A stretch of DNA of 41,647 nucleotides from JAJDIA01 sp031555505. Lineage in GTDB: Bacteria; Bacteroidota; Bacteroidia; Bacteroidales; Tannerellaceae. The position numbers were made by a program, and so were the translations under genes. The stretch spans positions 1 to 41,647 of the forward strand of contig JAVBUH010000018.1 in the NCBI GenBank assembly GCA_031555505.1, given 5' to 3'. Below the pieces are notes generated by a model. That model worked only from the letters and a program-made list of their open reading frames with translations, was not told the origin of the DNA and ran no database searches. Positions within the stretch are counted from its first letter, which is position 1, and every line of letters starts with the position of its first letter. This document shows positions 32,982-41,328 of the stretch, one piece after another.

Positions 32982-34067
32982 TCAATACCAATCTTTTTTC
33001 TTGAGGAACCACCAGGTACAGAATCCGGCCAGGATCATCAACAACCAGGCCAGGGCATACCCGTAATGCCAACTGAGTTCGGGCATGAAACTGAAGTTCA
33101 TTCCCCATACGCCGACAAGGAATGTAAGCGGGATGAATATGGTAGATACTATCGTAAGCCTTTTCATGATCGCATTCATCCGGAGATCGTTATTGGATAT
33201 ATACAGGTCTACCAATGAAGAGATGATTTCGCGGCAACCTTCTGCGGTTTGTGCAATGAACAGCAGTTGGTCTGCCAGGTCATTGTATACCGGCAACAGG
33301 TCTTGCGGGATCAATTCATTGTCTGTATGCAGTAATTTGGCGAACTGTTCTTTTAGTGGCTGGCTGCTTTTACGTACTTGCATATAGTCGCGCCGGCGCT
33401 GTTGGATAAGCGGGCCGATGTTTGTCTGGTCTTTGCTGATATCGAGCAGGACCTCTTCCACATCTTCCAGCAATTCCTCCACTTTGGCGATGGCTTCAAC
33501 CAGGTTGGCAATGACCGTGTTGAGCAGGAGAGCCAGCAGCAGGCCGCTCCCTTTTTCTCTTATGTTCAACATATCAGATTCGATCGCTTTTTCAGCATAG
33601 GCAAAAACGGGATTGCTGCTTTCCGTGAAGGTTATGATCGTGTTGCCGGCAGCCAGTATGCTGACGTGTTCAGACTGCATCTCATTATTCGCATCATAGT
33701 AACAGGAGTTCAGGACGATCAGGAACCGATGGTTGTATTCCTCTATTTTGACCACATGCTGGGGAGTCAGGATGTCTTTCGCATCCAGGTGATGCATGCC
33801 GAAATCCCTGACGATGCGGGTAATGGTATCGGCATCATTCAATCCGCTTACCTGAAACCAGTTGACGGCATCGCGAGCCGTGATCCGGTTGAATGATTCC
33901 GCTGTGCTTACTTCCTGTATCTGTATGCTTTGTTTATTGTATTGAATCTGTCGGATACCGATCGCCGTTTCATGGGTGCCGGAATAAACGTACCGTTCAG
34001 ACAAATGCCTGTTGCTTACATGTTTTCTTTTATGTTGCGCTTCTTTGCGTCTCATTGCGTTAGTCAA
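32982..34067 (-). CDS. corA: Magnesium/cobalt transporter CorA
   Basis: 361 aa. Large cytoplasmic N-terminal domain, then two C-terminal helices with the signature GVWGMNF at the end of TM1 (about 325-331) and the short periplasmic loop MPEL. Pentameric Mg2+ channel of the inner membrane. Its start overlaps the mutS2 stop by 8 bp, so the genes are coupled. Confidence 0.93.
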   Translation of the reverse strand: MTNAMRRKEAQHKRKHVSNRHLSERYVYSGTHETAIGIRQIQYNKQSIQIQEVSTAESFNRITARDAVNWFQVSGLNDADTITRIVRDFGMHHLDAKDILTPQHVVKIEEYNHRFLIVLNSCYYDANNEMQSEHVSILAAGNTIITFTESSNPVFAYAEKAIESDMLNIREKGSGLLLALLLNTVIANLVEAIAKVEELLEDVEEVLLDISKDQTNIGPLIQQRRRDYMQVRKSSQPLKEQFAKLLHTDNELIPQDLLPVYNDLADQLLFIAQTAEGCREIISSLVDLYISNNDLRMNAIMKRLTIVSTIFIPLTFLVGVWGMNFSFMPELSWHYGYALAWLLMILAGFCTWWFLKKKDWY

Positions 34068-36525
34068 GTTCTACCACAGTGATACCGGCACCACCGAACT
34101 GGACATGTTCGTCCTGATAGCTGCGGATTCCAGGTACGGAACGAAGGTAGTCGCGGATCAACTGCCGTAAGATGCCTGTCCCCGTTCCGTGAAGGATGCG
34201 TACCTTGCCGGCTCCCACCTGAATGGCATCGTCGATGAAATAAGTGACGGCTTGTAACGCTTCATCCCCCCTCATACCTCTAACATCGATAGACTGCTTA
34301 AAGTTCAATTTCTTTTCGTGCATTTCATCGGAAGTATGGACACTCACAAAGGTGCTTTTCTGGATTTCCTTCTTGATTTGTCCTTTGCTCACCTTCTCCA
34401 GTTGTTCCAGTTTGAGTGTACTTTTGATCATGCCGAAAGAGACTAATGCCTGTTTCCCTTGTATCTCCATCACGGTACCGGCCGAGGTTTGTCCTTTCAA
34501 CCTCACTGCATCGCTTACCTGGATAACGTCCCGGTTGAACGGTTCTCCGGCTTGCTTCGGCTTGTCTTTCTTTTGTTTTTCCCGTTCTTTGAGCTTAGCC
34601 ATTTTGCGGGCGATCTTATCATCCGCTTCTTCGGTGGCTATCACTGAGGCTTTAAATTCATCCAATGCCTTACGTGCCAGGCGGGTCTGGTCTTTTTCCG
34701 CCTGTGATTCCTTGATCTCGCGGATGGTTTGTTCGATCCGGGCATTGGCTCCGGAAAGGATCCGTTGCGCTTCCGCCTTGGCCTCGGCCATGATCTCTTT
34801 CCGTTGTTTGTGGATACTCTCCAGATCCTGCTCGTAACGCGAAAGTGTGTCTTCCAGCTTTTTTTCCTGTTGGCGGATTTGCTGGCGTTTGGATTCCCAG
34901 TAACGTTTGTCGCGAACAATATCCTGAAGGTGTTTGTCCATGTTGATGTAATCTGATCCAACCTTGTCTGACGCATCTGCGATGACGTCGTCCGGCAAGC
35001 CGATCTTCCGGGCGATCTCTACGGCGAACGAACTGCCGGGATTGCCGATCGAGAGCGTGAAGAGCGGTTGCATCAGGTGCCTGTCGTACAACATGGCGCC
35101 GTTGACGATCCCTACCGCTTCTTCGGCAAAGTGTTTCAGATTCTGGTAGTGGGTGGTGACGATCCCGAAACAGCCTTTGCGGTTGAGCCGGTCTAATATC
35201 GCTTCGGCAATGGCTCCGCCGATCTGCGGTTCTGTACCGCTCCCGAACTCGTCGATGAGGATGATGGTCTTGTCGTCGCTGTTTTTCAGAAAGGATTTCA
35301 TGTTCACCAGGTGCGAACTATACGTACTCAGGTCGTTTTCGATACTCTGCTCGTCGCCGATGTCTATAAATAGATGTGTAAAGATACCGGCACGTGAACT
35401 GTCGTGCATGGGTACCAGTAACCCGCATTGCAGCATATATTGCAGCAAGCCTACCGTTTTCAGTGTCACGGACTTACCCCCTGCATTCGGACCGGAGATC
35501 AATACCAGTCGTTTTTCTTTTGTCAGTGCAATATCCAGTGGTACCACCTCCTTGCCCTGTTTCCGGTGCGACAAATAAAGCAACGGATGGATGGCGCGTG
35601 CCCAATCGATCACCTGCGTGTCCGTCAAGGAGGGTTTGACCGCTTGTATGCCTTCGGCAAAAAGCGCTTTGGCCCGGATAAAGTCTATCTCGGCCATAAA
35701 CTCGTACGATTGCAGGATTTCAGGCACCAGCGGACGTACCGTGTCGGTAAACGAGGTCAGTATCCGGATGATCTCCCGCTTCTCGTCGCCAATCAGTTCT
35801 TGGATACGGTTGTTGGCTTCTACCACCACTTCGGGTTCGATAAAAACGGTCTTGCCGCTGGCCGATTCGTCATGCACAATCCCCCTGATCTTCCGTTTGT
35901 AGGCCGGAGCCACCGGGATCATCAGGCGTCCGTCGCGCATGGTGGGCGTTACGTCCTTGTCTACCAAACCCTCCGATTGGGCGGCGCGCAGGATAGACTG
36001 CAGGCTGCGGGAGATACTGCTCATCGTGTGTGTCATCTCTTTCCGTATGTGCGCCAGTTCGGGTGAAGCGTTATCCTTTACCTTGCCGAATTTATCGAGA
36101 ATCCCGTCAATCCGGGTGATGAGTTGCGGAAATACCAGGATATCTCCGGCCAATACGGTAAGGGCAGGGTAGAGCGGCGCTTCGTCTCCCGGGGGGCGGA
36201 AGAAACGCACAATGTCGTGGATCGTTTGCAACGAACGTTTCAGGTCGAACAGTTCACGTTCGTCCAGCCAGCTCCCTTCCGGACGGATCCGTTTGAGGGA
36301 GTAGCGTACGTCAATGAAGTAATTAGCCGGAAATTCCTTTTCGCCGTGCAGGATACGGACAAATTCATGGGTCTGTTCCAACCGGGTATCCACCTCCTGA
36401 TAGTCGGTGGAAAAGGCCATATCAGCCACCCGCTCTTCTCCAAGCGGGCTCAGGCATTTGTCGGCCAGCAGACGGCGTACCTGGTCGAAACCTGTTTTCT
36501 GCTCAAAGTTTTGTGGATATGTCAC
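34060..36525 (-). CDS. mutS2: MutS2 family ATPase/nuclease
   Basis: 821 aa. MutS core without mismatch-recognition domain I; Walker A GPNAGGKS near 344-351, Walker B ILIDEFGSGTEP near 422; coiled-coil region about 520-640; C-terminal Smr domain with DVRGMRGDEAL and HGTGTGILR. In other bacteria MutS2 acts in recombination control or in rescue of collided ribosomes. Cotranscribed with corA and probably with the PDZ gene upstream (25-bp gap). Confidence 0.93.
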   Translation of the reverse strand: MTYPQNFEQKTGFDQVRRLLADKCLSPLGEERVADMAFSTDYQEVDTRLEQTHEFVRILHGEKEFPANYFIDVRYSLKRIRPEGSWLDERELFDLKRSLQTIHDIVRFFRPPGDEAPLYPALTVLAGDILVFPQLITRIDGILDKFGKVKDNASPELAHIRKEMTHTMSSISRSLQSILRAAQSEGLVDKDVTPTMRDGRLMIPVAPAYKRKIRGIVHDESASGKTVFIEPEVVVEANNRIQELIGDEKREIIRILTSFTDTVRPLVPEILQSYEFMAEIDFIRAKALFAEGIQAVKPSLTDTQVIDWARAIHPLLYLSHRKQGKEVVPLDIALTKEKRLVLISGPNAGGKSVTLKTVGLLQYMLQCGLLVPMHDSSRAGIFTHLFIDIGDEQSIENDLSTYSSHLVNMKSFLKNSDDKTIILIDEFGSGTEPQIGGAIAEAILDRLNRKGCFGIVTTHYQNLKHFAEEAVGIVNGAMLYDRHLMQPLFTLSIGNPGSSFAVEIARKIGLPDDVIADASDKVGSDYINMDKHLQDIVRDKRYWESKRQQIRQQEKKLEDTLSRYEQDLESIHKQRKEIMAEAKAEAQRILSGANARIEQTIREIKESQAEKDQTRLARKALDEFKASVIATEEADDKIARKMAKLKEREKQKKDKPKQAGEPFNRDVIQVSDAVRLKGQTSAGTVMEIQGKQALVSFGMIKSTLKLEQLEKVSKGQIKKEIQKSTFVSVHTSDEMHEKKLNFKQSIDVRGMRGDEALQAVTYFIDDAIQVGAGKVRILHGTGTGILRQLIRDYLRSVPGIRSYQDEHVQFGGAGITVVELD

Positions 36526-36550
36526 GTGTGTACTAATCGATTAGGGTCGG

Positions 36551-37975
36551 TTACTGCAGTTCGATCGTCACCTCCGTGCGTATGGTCGGACGTAACACGA
36601 TCTCCTGCTTCTCCTTGCCCCGTTTGATCTCGAACGTACATACATTGTTGCCCGATGCATTCACGTAGGGTGCAAAGAAATACAGGTAGGAGAAGACCGG
36701 GTCATATTCTGTCTTTTGCATCATATCGGCGATCATCGGATATTTGAAGGTATCCCAATACATGCAGTAGGAGAAACCGTTGGCATCGGCGAATTGTGTT
36801 TTCGGGTCGCGATATTGCATCGATGCCGAGATGAAGCGTTTGTAGGCGGCTGTAAATTCTTCGGCCGACCGGTTCATCCGCTGTTTCCCGATCCGCTCTA
36901 TCACATCACGCGGACGGATACCGGCCGTATATGCAGGCGAATTACGGTCTACGTCGGCTATCAATTCCAAGCGGTCGATGTCGTAACTGATACCTGTGTA
37001 ATTAAATGTTTTTTTGTTTACACGGTAGGGCACGTTGCGTGTGTATTTTACATACGGGTACTGCATGCACATCAGCGGCACATGGATACGGGCGTATTCG
37101 TCGAGGCGGAATGATTCCTCCATCAGTTCGTTGGATTCGCATTCCCACAGCACGCGTCCGGGCATCAGGGATTGATCTACCAAACGGATGCCTAATTGAA
37201 GCAGGTATTCTACTTCGGTATCTGCAGTGGCGGGACTGAGGAACGGCAGTTTCTCCATCTGGTTGCGTGCCGTATTGTAACGGTAAACGGGTGTTTTGCT
37301 CACCTGGACTTTATTCGTTCCCCGGAAATTCAGATTTTTGTCGAAGAAATAGAATGTCTGCACCAGGATGTCGGGAGTAGTGGCCACCTGCTTAAGTCCT
37401 TTCTGTGTCAGCTCTTTGGCGATATAATCGTTGATAGCCGATTCCAGGGCGCGGTTAGTGGGGTCTACTGTGGCGAAGGCAAATGTCTTGAACCGGTTGA
37501 AGTCCACCGGATCGGCCGTCGTCGTAGTTTTGAACGGACATACAAAATCTCTTTCACTGGTTGACTCCAAGCTGTAAAAGGCAAAAGCGGTTGCCAGCTG
37601 GCCTTCAGTGATTGCGTTGGGTTTTTTACATTCTTTCTGTACCAATACCTGCCTGGAGGCAGACGCAATGTTGCTGACGGTCAGTAAAACTTCCTGTTGA
37701 TCGACGGGATTCAGCAATGACTCTATCTCATTCAGCCCGATTTGCTCTACCGGAATGCCGGCAATGCTTTCGATGATATCAAAGGGTTTCAGACCGGCAA
37801 ACTCGGCCGGCGAGTACGGCTTGATGCCCTGCACGAGGGGTTTCCCTTTGCCCCAGTTATTACTTTGGCTGATCAGATACGTAAATCCCAACTGACAAAT
37901 GTCTCCGCTTTGTGCGTGCAGGGAGGAAGCGATCGTCAGCAAAAAGCAGGTTATGCATGCAATTGTTTTCTTCAT
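36551..37975 (-). CDS. Secreted protein with two PDZ-like segments and a DUF4136-like centre
   Basis: 474 aa from ATG 37975 (MKKTIACITCFLLTIASSLHAQ, signal peptide). First PDZ-like segment near 40-95 (YSPAEFAGLKPFDIIESIAG). The centre, about 160-310, resembles DUF4136 (DFNRFKTFAFATVDPTNR, IAKELTQKGLKQV). A second PDZ-like segment sits near 345-385 (SPAYTAGIRPRDVIERIG). Periplasmic or surface; PDZ without a visible protease domain suggests a binding or scaffold role. Confidence 0.72.
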   Translation of the reverse strand: MKKTIACITCFLLTIASSLHAQSGDICQLGFTYLISQSNNWGKGKPLVQGIKPYSPAEFAGLKPFDIIESIAGIPVEQIGLNEIESLLNPVDQQEVLLTVSNIASASRQVLVQKECKKPNAITEGQLATAFAFYSLESTSERDFVCPFKTTTTADPVDFNRFKTFAFATVDPTNRALESAINDYIAKELTQKGLKQVATTPDILVQTFYFFDKNLNFRGTNKVQVSKTPVYRYNTARNQMEKLPFLSPATADTEVEYLLQLGIRLVDQSLMPGRVLWECESNELMEESFRLDEYARIHVPLMCMQYPYVKYTRNVPYRVNKKTFNYTGISYDIDRLELIADVDRNSPAYTAGIRPRDVIERIGKQRMNRSAEEFTAAYKRFISASMQYRDPKTQFADANGFSYCMYWDTFKYPMIADMMQKTEYDPVFSYLYFFAPYVNASGNNVCTFEIKRGKEKQEIVLRPTIRTEVTIELQ

Positions 37976-38130
37976 ATAAAAATACGTGTTGTTGATTGGT
38001 TCGGCATGTAACCCATACCGGCACATTCAATTATAAAGACAAAGGTAAAGATATTTTTAATGTGACGGAGGTCTTGGCAGCATATTTGATATAAAGTAGT
38101 TGCATGTCAGGTATATATCCTTGTGCCTCC

Positions 38131-38152
38131 ATGCCCGGTTGAACCGGTGCAT
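38131..38152. promoter_or_regulatory. Inverted repeat in the grpE upstream region
   Basis: ATGC-CCGGTT-G-AACCGG-T-GCAT, nearly perfect over 22 bp, 60 bp before grpE in the divergent space. Not a CIRCE (HrcA) element. A candidate operator for grpE-dnaJ; unidentified. Confidence 0.4.
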
Positions 38153-38212
38153 TGTGACGTATCCGGCTAATACATAGGGACTAATAAAAAATAATAATAA
38201 TTGAAGAGTGAA

Positions 38213-38788
38213 ATGAAAGCAGAAGACCAGAAAGATCAATTGGTTGATAATGAAAATGTAACATCCGAAGATGCGACAAATTTGCAGGAGGAACAGTCAG
38301 CTGCGGCAGAAGAAAGCGCGCCAAGCGACAATCTGGCAGACGGATTGGATGCCTTGCAAAAGAAGTATGATGATATGAGTGACGCTTATCTTCGCCTGAT
38401 GGCCGAATTTGATAACTATCGCAAACGTACCTTGCGCGAAAAGGCCGATCTGATCAAAAGTGGTGGAGAAAATATACTGGTGGGGCTGCTGCCGGTAGTA
38501 GACGATTTTGAGCGGGCCATCCAGCATGTGCAATCGGCCGAAGAGGTGGTTTCCATTGCTAAAGGCGTAGAACTGATCTATACCAAATTCATGTCTTACC
38601 TGGCTCAACAGGGCATTAAACCCATTGTGGCCATTGGGCAGCCGTTCGATACCGAATCATTTGAGGCAATTGCCACCATCCCGGCTCCCGAAGACGGACT
38701 GAAAGGGAAAGTGCTTGATTGTGTGCAAACCGGCTATACGTTGCACGACAAAGTGGTGCGTCATGCCAAAGTAGTAGTGGGAGAATAA
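38213..38788 (+). CDS. grpE: GrpE nucleotide exchange factor
   Basis: 191 aa from ATG 38213; an in-frame TTG at 38201 is the alternative. Acidic disordered N-terminus, then the long coiled coil and the GrpE core AEFDNYRKRTLREKADL and the final TGYTLHDKVVRHAKVVVGE. Releases ADP from DnaK. dnaJ follows after 33 bp. Confidence 0.95.
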   Translation: MKAEDQKDQLVDNENVTSEDATNLQEEQSAAAEESAPSDNLADGLDALQKKYDDMSDAYLRLMAEFDNYRKRTLREKADLIKSGGENILVGLLPVVDDFERAIQHVQSAEEVVSIAKGVELIYTKFMSYLAQQGIKPIVAIGQPFDTESFEAIATIPAPEDGLKGKVLDCVQTGYTLHDKVVRHAKVVVGE

Positions 38789-38821
38789 GTACGGAGTAGC
38801 GGCTAATAACAAGATAACAGT

Positions 38822-39979
38822 ATGGCTAAAAGAGATTATTATGAAGTGCTGGGTGTGGACAAGTCGGCATCGGCAGACGAAATAAAGAAAGCCTACCGCA
38901 AGAAGGCGATCGAGTTTCACCCGGATAAGAACCCGGGGAACAAGGAGGCGGAAGAGAAATTCAAGGAAGCCGCCGAGGCTTATGACGTATTGGGCGATCC
39001 GCAGAAAAAGCAACGTTACGATCAATTTGGCCATGCCGGAGTCGGTGGCGCCTCACAGGGCGGTGGTTTTGGTGGCGGCATGACGATGGATGATATCTTC
39101 TCGCAGTTCGGTGATATTTTTGGAGGACACTTCGGTGGATTTGGCGGGTTCAGCGGCTTCGGAGGCAGTTCGCGTGGAGGTACACGTGTGAGCCGTGGTT
39201 CAGACCTGCGCGTGAAAGTCAAGCTCACCCTCAAAGAAATAGCCAACGGCGTTGAAAAGAAAATCAAAGTAAAGAAATACATCCCTTGTACCAAATGCCA
39301 CGGAAGCGGGGCGGAAGACAGTCAGAGTGTGAAAACCTGTGATACCTGCCGTGGCTCGGGCGTTGTGACGCGTGTTACCAATACCTTCCTGGGACAGATG
39401 CAAACGCAGTCTGCCTGTCCTACCTGTGGCGGTGAAGGCAAAATCATCACCCGGAAATGCTCGGTTTGTAGCGGCGAAGGCATCGTGAAAGACGATGAGA
39501 TCATCTCGATCAACATTCCCGCCGGTGTGGCCGAAGGTATGCAGTTGTCTATGAGCGGTAAAGGAAATACTGCCCGTCACGGAGGAATGAACGGTGATCT
39601 GTTGATCCTGATTGAAGAAGAGCCGCATCCCGAACTGATCCGCGATGAGAACGATTTGCTCTATAACCTCCTGCTTACTGTTCCTCAGGCAACACTCGGA
39701 ACCACCGTTGAAGTACCTACGGTAGACGGAAAAGCCAAGCTGAAGATTGATCCGGGTACACAGCCGGGTAAAGTGCTCCGCCTGCGTAACAAAGGGTTGC
39801 CTTCCGTCAACAGCTACGGCACAGGCGACTTGCTTGTCAACGTAAGCGTGTATATCCCCGAATCTCTTTCTTCAACTGAAAAAGAAGTGCTGATCGGATG
39901 GGAAAATTCCCCCAGCTTCCAGCCCAGTAAATCGGCCAGGCAGAATATCTTCAATAAATTCAGGCACATGTTCGATTGA
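38822..39979 (+). CDS. dnaJ: Chaperone DnaJ
   Basis: 385 aa. J domain with HPD in EFHPDKNPG (about 31-39), Gly/Phe region (GGFGGG...GFGGFSGFG), four zinc-binding CxxCxGxG repeats (CTKCHGSG, CDTCRGSG, CPTCGGEG, CSVCSGEG), then the substrate-binding C-terminal domains. Type I Hsp40 co-chaperone of DnaK. Confidence 0.96.
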   Translation: MAKRDYYEVLGVDKSASADEIKKAYRKKAIEFHPDKNPGNKEAEEKFKEAAEAYDVLGDPQKKQRYDQFGHAGVGGASQGGGFGGGMTMDDIFSQFGDIFGGHFGGFGGFSGFGGSSRGGTRVSRGSDLRVKVKLTLKEIANGVEKKIKVKKYIPCTKCHGSGAEDSQSVKTCDTCRGSGVVTRVTNTFLGQMQTQSACPTCGGEGKIITRKCSVCSGEGIVKDDEIISINIPAGVAEGMQLSMSGKGNTARHGGMNGDLLILIEEEPHPELIRDENDLLYNLLLTVPQATLGTTVEVPTVDGKAKLKIDPGTQPGKVLRLRNKGLPSVNSYGTGDLLVNVSVYIPESLSSTEKEVLIGWENSPSFQPSKSARQNIFNKFRHMFD

Positions 39980-40203
39980 TGTCTGATAGAGAGGGATGAT
40001 ACGCTGTATATAATTAATGTATGGATGGCTTTCCCATCCGGTATCGCATGGGCACTGTTTCAACTCTGCCCCGATTTTGTTCAGGTTTTGTTGGATTGAA
40101 TGTTCAGGTTTTGTTGAAACTGAAAGCAGGTGTGTTTCAAGTTTGCTTTCCATTTGAAAAGCAAGCAAAGTCGGATATTTTTTTAAAATTAACTTTTGTA
40201 TCC
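39980..40203. other. Spacer after dnaJ with short repeats
   Basis: No gene. Contains a GGATGG/CCATCC hairpin (about 40022-40038), a 16-bp direct repeat TGTTCAGGTTTTGTTG at 40078-40093 and 40101-40116, and a TTGCTTT/AAAGCAA stem. Confidence 0.5.
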
Positions 40204-40211
40204 TATCTTTG
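40204..40211 (+). promoter_or_regulatory. -7 box of a structured RNA
   Basis: TATCTTTG, perfect TAnnTTTG, a few bases before the first stem of the RNA. Confidence 0.6.
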
Positions 40212-40325
40212 TGTCAGGGTATTAAGAAGAAACAGGCTCTGCTGAGGAGCAACCTGCGAGCAATACATACCCTGACGGTATGCAGTAATGCAACTTTAGG
40301 AGGTGGATATTCTACCTCCTTTTTG
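40212..40325 (+). ncRNA. Structured small RNA candidate (~110 nt)
   Basis: Perfect 10-bp closing stem GTCAGGGTAT (40213-40222) with ATACCCTGAC (40267-40276), enclosing an inner hairpin (CAGG...CCTG, GCTC...GAGC). Then an intrinsic terminator AGGAGGT (40298-40304)/ACCTCCT (40314-40320) and T5. Consensus -7 box directly upstream and no ORF. Layout (Bacteroidota promoter, structure, terminator) is that of the Bacteroidales-1 type RNAs or a 6S-like RNA, but I cannot assign the family by eye. Confidence 0.65.
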
Positions 40326-40341
40326 TATTACTGACACTGTC

Positions 40342-40754
40342 TGGAAAATCCAGTTCAGATTGACCCCGTAAACCAAACGAATTTGACCCCTTGCTCTAAA
40401 ATAAGGTTGACCCTTCTATCCAAAATAGAAATGACCTCATTGAAATGTATGGATTATACCTTGAAGATCTATTACGCTTAATAAATCCAAACATTTGTTT
40501 TAGAACCGGCTGTCCGACAAATTTTATTTCACTACTTTTGCTCATAGGGTAATCTTGTTTGTGGTAAAACTAAATTACCTATTTAGGGCGAAACCGCCAA
40601 GGGAGTAGCCCTTTTCTTAAAATTTTACTCGGACACTAGTGTTTGCTAAAATAAAAATGACCTCACTTGTCAAGATACTTGGGGTCAAAATTGAATAATT
40701 TTCAGGGGTCAAACCTGTTTTGGATTTAGGGGTCAACACACATTGGATTTTCCA
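40342..40754. mobile_element. Gutted IS21-like element (413 bp, no transposase)
   Basis: Terminal inverted repeat TGGAAAATCCA (40342-40352) and TGGATTTTCCA (40744-40754). Inside each end lie three TTGACCC(C) boxes, in plus orientation on the left (about 40360, 40382, 40409) and as GGGGTCAA on the right (about 40680, 40706, 40730). Such multiple subterminal boxes are the IS21-family end signature. istA and istB are absent. A second small element sits in the middle. No clear target duplication. Confidence 0.6.
40511..40635. mobile_element. 125-bp nested element with TGTCCGA ends
   Basis: TGTCCGA at 40511-40517 and TCGGACA at 40629-40635 form perfect 7-bp termini, followed inward by AT-rich partly matching sequence. 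Inside are a TACTTTTG -7 box (40533-40540), a GGTAAT/ATTACC stem and a GGGC...GCCC stem followed by TTTTC. No coding sequence; a MITE or solo remnant that may carry its own short transcript. Confidence 0.5.
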
Positions 40755-40768
40755 AGAGGATTTAAGTT

Positions 40769-40776
40769 TATCTTTG
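40769..40776 (+). promoter_or_regulatory. -7 box of the histone-like gene
   Basis: TATCTTTG, 23 bp before the ATG at 40800. The -33 region lies at or inside the right end of the IS21-like element, so that insertion may have replaced the native upstream element. Confidence 0.5.
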
Positions 40777-40799
40777 TCCGATTTTTAAATAAAGAAATA

Positions 40800-40969
40800 A
40801 TGAAAAATTTAACAGAAAACTTATTCCAACTATTTGCTGATTTCACAAAAGATGCAACTTTACAGGTAGAAAACGGAAACAAGGCGGCCGCGCCCGCAAA
40901 ATTTCTTTGGCAATTGAAAAAGCACTGAAAGAATTCTGCAAAGCATCTCTGGATGAGACCAAAAAGTAA
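40800..40969 (+). pseudogene. Histone H1-like DNA-binding protein gene, frameshifted
   Basis: Starts MKNLTENLFQLFADFTKDAT and QVENGNKAA, the start of the ~57-residue Bacteroidales histone H1-like proteins. After NKAA the first frame goes to a stop at 40926-40928. A second frame restores the family end: RARKISLAIEKALKEFCKAS and LDETKK-stop at 40967-40969. A small deletion (1 base modulo 3) near 40885-40891 explains it. The site lies in a GC-rich GCGGCCGC octamer (40884-40891). Confidence 0.75.
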
Positions 40970-41012
40970 TTTTTCAGATTAGCAGGCTGACAACCTGTGA
41001 CTTACAGCGTCA

Positions 41013-41052
41013 TTCGTGGTCATTTTTTTCGCGACCCAAAAATAACCACGAA
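41013..41052. repeat. Inverted repeat TTCGTGGT/ACCACGAA
   Basis: Perfect 8-bp arms (41013-41020 and 41045-41052), extended inward by ATTTTT/AAAAAT with one mismatch. Lies between the histone remnant and repeat copy B; could stop transcription from either side. Confidence 0.5.
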
Positions 41053-41062
41053 CTAGGCCGAC

Positions 41063-41176
41063 GAAACTGCCTGATTTTGCTAAAAAAGTGGGATTTTGTA
41101 GAAAACAAAAATCCCTGAAACGTCTGTATTTCAGGGATTTTCCAATTTTGAAGTCTTTTAGAAGTGGTGCCACCAG
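41063..41176 (-). repeat. Dispersed repeat copy B
   Basis: Reverse complement of copy A at 2684-2797, with a few substitutions. Covers the last six codons and stop of the small ORF at 41158-41271 and its terminator. Confidence 0.85.
41107..41141 (-). terminator. Terminator of the small-protein unit
   Basis: Same 13-bp stem as in copy A: AAAATCCCTGAAA (41108-41120) with TTTCAGGGATTTT (41129-41141); T run follows on the minus strand. Confidence 0.75.
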
Positions 41177-41271
41177 AAAGTGAACGCTTCACGTATCACT
41201 GTTGATAACCACCGACTTATCTTTTCTTTCATCGGAAAATCCACACGATTTAGCACACGATTATTTCTCAT
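41158..41271 (-). CDS. Small protein ending TFWWHHF (37 aa)
   Basis: ATG at 41271 to TAA at 41158-41160. Basic N-terminus (MRNNRVLNRVDFPMKEKISR), a short amphipathic stretch (WLSTVIREAF) and an aromatic/histidine end TFWWHHF. Framed by a consensus -7 box upstream (41305-41312, leader about 28 nt) and the terminator downstream, so it forms a complete small transcription unit. The WWHHF codons coincide with the boundary of the dispersed repeat, and copy A also ends PWWHHF-stop. A second in-frame ATG would give 24 aa. Family not recognised; expression not proven. Confidence 0.5.
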   Translation of the reverse strand: MRNNRVLNRVDFPMKEKISRWLSTVIREAFTFWWHHF

Positions 41272-41304
41272 CGTTCTGCCCGTGATTTAACACGATTGTT
41301 GTTG

Positions 41305-41312
41305 CAAATATA
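41305..41312 (-). promoter_or_regulatory. -7 box of the small-protein unit
   Basis: CAAATATA on the + strand reads TATATTTG on the minus strand, a perfect Bacteroidota -7 box 34 bp before the small ORF ATG. No clear -33 element. Confidence 0.5.
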
Positions 41313-41328
41313 ACGAATTTATATAAAT

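Noticed and set aside
40533..40616. Independent small RNA gene inside the TGTCCGA element
   Set aside because: A -7 box and terminator-like stem are present, but they are better treated as part of the mobile-element remnant until transcription is shown.
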